This document shows, piece by piece, positions 60,478-64,000 of a DNA stretch of 64,000 nt. Made by a program: the position numbers and the translations under genes. The notes beneath the pieces are model-generated. The model was not told the origin of the DNA. It saw only the letters and a list, made by a program, of their open reading frames with translations, and ran no database searches. Numbering within the stretch: the stretch's first letter is position 1; every line of letters starts with the position of its first letter. The stretch is from Mytilus trossulus (taxonomy: Eukaryota; Mollusca; Bivalvia; Mytilida; Mytilidae). Where the stretch lies: the NCBI RefSeq assembly GCF_036588685.1, contig NC_086375.1:47438955-47502954 (forward strand), in the 5' to 3' direction.

Positions 60478-60493
60478 ATCTCTGCCCGGAGAT
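60478..60493 (+). promoter_or_regulatory. 3'UTR stem-loop SL1 of RG-F
   Basis: ATCTC-TGCCCG-GAGAT starts 10 nt after the stop. The loop and inner stem are identical to RG-C SL1, and the outer pair is changed compensatorily. Confidence 0.5.
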
Positions 60494-60574
60494 GAACATT
60501 TACAAAACACATCTTGTGTTAAGAAAAGCAAAATACTTGCTGTCAGAAGACTTTGAGATAGATGGAGTTGGAGG

Positions 60575-60601
60575 TGGAATGTACCACTGGTGTACATTCC
60601 A
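60575..60601 (+). promoter_or_regulatory. 3'UTR stem-loop SL2 of RG-F
   Basis: TGGAATGTAC and GTACATTCCA form a perfect 10-bp stem around the loop CACTGGT. RG-E keeps the inner 5 bp and a one-base variant of the loop at the same distance from its stop. Confidence 0.5.
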
Positions 60602-60823
60602 AAGACGGATTGAAATACTACTGTCGAATTACAGTGATTGAGATGGAAAATAAGTAGTTCCGGTGATGTTCAAGGACATGAACTTAGAAAAACAATACGA
60701 AATCAGTCATATTTATGAACTTAAAGAGAAACGAATTGATTTAGTGAAAAGACACAAACAATACTAAGTCTTGTTTATTATTGTAAAGATAATAACAACA
60801 ATTACCTTAATTTATGTTCTAAA

Positions 60824-60829
60824 AATAAA
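60824..60829 (+). terminator. Likely polyadenylation signal of RG-F
   Basis: AATAAA about 357 nt after the stop, followed by TTTTATTGCATG. The distance is similar to that in RG-C (about 314 nt). Confidence 0.4.
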
Positions 60830-61171
60830 TTTTATTGCATGAAAAATATCTGTTCTCTTTACTTTTTACTGATTGTATATTGAAGGAATGACCTGTAAAG
60901 GTATCAAGGTTACTGAGTTACAAGTTTAGACTTAAGTTCAAATAAGAATGATGTGGTATTGCAAGAACACATTGATAAAATAGAGACATCATCAATACTA
61001 CTTCTCAGAGAAAAAAAAACCGAAAAACAAACAACGGTCTACATAAGAATTACAGCGTAAAATATGTAAAAAGTTCAAATTAGTTGTACTGCACACTTTC
61101 AACAAAAGTTTTAAGATCATACAATTTTTTTGGCCGACCTATGTCAATTGTCTATGTTCATGTTCATGGAA

Positions 61172-61302
61172 ACAGGATGCAAAGGATACACAAGGGACAT
61201 TCAAAATTTATAAATCAAAGAGAAACTGAAAACACAAAAGCAAAAAAGAAAATCAAAAACAAAAACCTAAATAAGCTTCATAACACACAGAAAACTAAAG
61301 TT
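61172..61302 (+). repeat. R8 copy
   Basis: GATGCAAAGGATACACAAGG, GACATTCAAAATTTATAAAT and CACACAGAAAACTAAAG. Confidence 0.55.
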
Positions 61303-61802
61303 TAACATACACGAATCCGTCGAAAAAGGGTTGCTTAGGGTATGTTTATCCGACTTATATCAATTCTTTATCTGTATTTACAAGTATTCTTTAATTGACC
61401 ATTGTATACCGTCATCTTACAATACTCTTTTTGAAGTGATATTTCAGGGATTGTGCTTATTAACAATAACGAAAGTTTTGTTGTGAACAACATGTCCTTA
61501 GAAGCGACCAAACTTTGATATGAAGCAAGAGTACCACTCCAAAAAAGACAAAACAATATTTGGGAAGCTGGAATTATTGAGTTTTTGTATTCAAATGTCA
61601 CATCATATCAATTACCATACGTTAGTAAAATTTAGATGTTTGCCTCGTCTTTTCCAAATGGTTATCTTTCAGTTAAAATCTCTTTATATACTGAACAGGA
61701 AATGGAAAAAAGAAGTTTCAACCGAAGTTTTCTTAAAAGTCCACGCATAACGTTTTACTATTTCTCAGTGTTTACTTGCACTTCTATAACGCACGATAAC
61801 AT

Positions 61803-61868
61803 AAAGTAAAATCACAAAAGTATTGAACTCAGAGGAAAATTCAAAACGGAAAGTCCCTAATCAAATCA
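61803..61868. repeat. R7 fragment
   Basis: AAATCACAAAAGTATTGAAC, TCAGAGGAAAATTCAAAACG and AAAGTCCCTAATCAAATC. Confidence 0.5.
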
Positions 61869-62064
61869 ACGTTTTCTTTGCAAGTGATATATATTATTTA
61901 TAGAAAACTGCTGAATGCCTCAATCTTTATATTATTTTAATCAATCTATTATACAAGCCCAACAACACAACGAAAAAGGATAAATTGTACGACAATTTTT
62001 GAGTTTTTTTTTAAGCCTGGCGTTGTTCATTTTCTTTTCGAATTTTTAGTCTGTACACAGGCAA

Positions 62065-62305
62065 AATTGCAACGCATGTAAACGCATGTTTACCAGGAAT
62101 TTACCGTACGTTTCTAAACATGTCAGAAACGCATGTTTGGAGCACCGTACGTTAAACGCATGTTTGGAGAACGTATTGTTTACATGCGTTTATGGGAAAC
62201 ATGCGTTTGAAAACACATGGTTAACGCATGTTCATGGTAACCGTATGTTTGAAAACATATGGTAAACACATGTTCATAAACCGTATGGTAAACGTATGTT
62301 TGGAT
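62065..62305. repeat. Cluster of ACGCATGT motifs in both orientations
   Basis: At least five ACGCATGT and two reversed ACATGCGT occur here, with relatives ACCGTACGTT, ACATATGG and CGTATGTTTG in between. Many are embedded in AAACGCATGTTT-like palindromic contexts. No coding frame. Confidence 0.7.
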
Positions 62306-64000
62306 GAAGGTTGCTTTACTTCCAGTTCAGATCAGATGCATATTCAGGTTATGAAATCATGCTAATGAGAAATGAGCTCTAATACTGCTTTGTATTAGAC
62401 TGACACCCTAACTCACTAATTAACAGTTTGCAGGAAGAATAGTCACCCTACTAGGACACATAATTCTGACTAAGGGTGGGTTGATTCAGTCCTTGTTATT
62501 ACTTCTTAATGCTGCTTGCCTAGCATAGAAATACCAATTTTAAGTCTTTGCATTGACTCTGCCCCTGTTTGAACCTTAAATAACATCGTGCACTTAATGC
62601 AAGCAATTTCAGAATAACTGAGGTGGTCCAATATCATGTAGGATATATGCATGAACAAACCATAAGTCATTTAGTGAATTATGCGTTTGAAATAAAATTT
62701 TAATGGTATCAATTCTATATCACCATATGAGCATTTCATCTGAGTGCATAATGTTTCAATCAAAAAAGTATCTACAGCTTTATAGTTTACACTGACTATG
62801 ATGTTGTGGTTTTTTTTTTTAAGAATTTTAAGAGCGCTTACTAATTATATCATTAAGATGAGAACACCTTAACCATACCATCAGCTTAAGATAAAACCAA
62901 TTTCTATACATGCAGGTTTTCTTAAAATGGCATGATTGATAACAAGTTTTTATTTTTGGTAACAAAATATATTTGAAAAATGTGTAAATAGTATAATAAA
63001 AGGTAACATGAAAATATATGGTAGCACAAATTAAAAGTCTATTTCTTCTTTTCTTTACTTTTTCTTTAGTCTTTTTAAACAGTGGCCTGAGGTTCTGAAA
63101 TAATAAGTAAGATGCAAAGTTAATTATGCATTTTTTTATAACTACCAATTAATCTTTAATTAAAAACAAGAAAAATAAATTAAGTTGAGGTTAATATTAA
63201 GTACATTGATACATAAACATCTATATGTTTCTGAAAGACATTGAAAATCAATTATATCAGATTATAAACAGTTAAATTTTCCTTTCTTAACTAACGGGTT
63301 TCAGATAAAAGAAACTATAAGTTTTTCAATTTTATTGTATTTAAGGGTAAAGAAAATCAAAAGATACATCCTCATCCCAGATACATTAATTGTATTTCAA
63401 TCTTCATAAAGCAGTAATATCGATCCTTGTGGATTGTTAAATTTTTTTTTATATATTTTTGTGTGTATGACAAAGATTAGTAAGCATTCTTTCATTCTTT
63501 AAACAAGAATGTGTCCATATAGTACACTGATGCCCCATTTACATTATCATTTTTTTCTGTTTAGTGTACCGTGAAATAAGGATCAAAACCCTAATAAAAA
63601 GTAGTCACAGGAAGTAAGTCAGGCTCTGACTACAACAAATGTAGAAATCATTTTAACGGTACATGATTCAACTTGATTGTTCCCTTGCATGCAAACATTT
63701 AAATATCATTAACACAAGTGTCAGACTGACATACAGTGGTTCAGAAGGTCATCAGACGGAAGTCAATTAATAAATGTACACTTATCCTCTGTAATTAGAA
63801 ATTTTTATACACTGTATTCAAATTGCATATATCCTGTTAAATTGACAAATGACTAGTAAAAGTCAAAATTACTAGGGAATCACTGCATAGACAAAGAAAG
63901 AAATGGAAGGAAGGACACAGAGAATGTAGTCAGACTGACAGACAAGGTGAATTCTAAATTTATACCACCAATATGTAAATGAGTGGTGATATTATTTGAT
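62306..64000. other. No gene seen at the window end
   Basis: AT-rich. The 106-codon minus frame at 62828-63148 has no recognisable domain. Confidence 0.45.

Noticed and set aside
62828-63148. 106-codon minus frame near the window end
   Set aside because: Low-complexity Lys/Tyr/Phe content expected from AT-rich DNA, with no domain.

Overview
This window is AT-rich eukaryotic DNA with short exons, GT-AG introns and long non-coding stretches filled with dispersed repeats. Several repeat families (motifs such as GATGTGGTATGAGTGCCAAT, AGACGAAACGCGCGTCTGG and GGTATACTACTGTTGCC) resemble repeats I associate with Mytilus-type mussel genomes. A marine bivalve, probably Mytilus, is therefore the best inference. 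No bacterial operon, CRISPR array, rRNA or tRNA was seen.

The only convincing protein-coding content is a loose tandem cluster of six Rho-like small GTPase genes spread over about 36 kb (24.6-60.5 kb). They are called RG-A to RG-F here. RG-A, RG-B, RG-D and RG-E are on the minus strand; RG-C and RG-F are on the plus strand. Five share one design: a TATA box about 65-95 bp upstream of the ATG, a first exon of about 65 codons ending exactly after the Gln61-equivalent of the DxxGQ (G3) motif, one phase-0 intron (141 to 1669 bp), and a second exon of about 123 codons. The proteins are 188-193 aa. They have a Rho-type P-loop (GDGMVGKT), a TQSD-type G4 motif, a much shortened Rho insert region, a basic tail and no CAAX box. 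RG-E is a pseudogene with two nonsense codons and a 12-nt deletion of G3. RG-F is an intact 182-aa single-exon copy that keeps the promoter and 3'UTR of its relatives but has lost both the intron and the G3 motif. RG-A and RG-B carry non-canonical residues at Gly12, Ala59/Gly60 or Gln61 equivalents. RG-C and RG-F share a small hairpin 10-13 nt after the stop codon, with a compensatory base-pair change. RG-E and RG-F share a second hairpin about 105 nt after the stop. The interesting biology is a lineage-expanded, unprenylated, Rho-derived GTPase family that is losing its G3 motif in several ways and keeps structured 3'UTR elements.

Layout: 1-4.6 kb is repeat fragments and a palindromic cluster. 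About 4.8-16.6 kb holds at least four diverged copies of a non-coding module, a 5'-truncated LINE (5.6-6.3 kb) and foldback elements. At 18.8-19.9 kb there is a 195-bp higher-order tandem repeat built from roughly 39-bp subunits. From 20 to 24.6 kb there is mostly nothing recognisable. From 24.6 to 60.5 kb the GTPase genes are separated by repeats and MITE-like elements. From 60.5 to 64 kb there is non-coding DNA with a cluster of ACGCATGT motifs.
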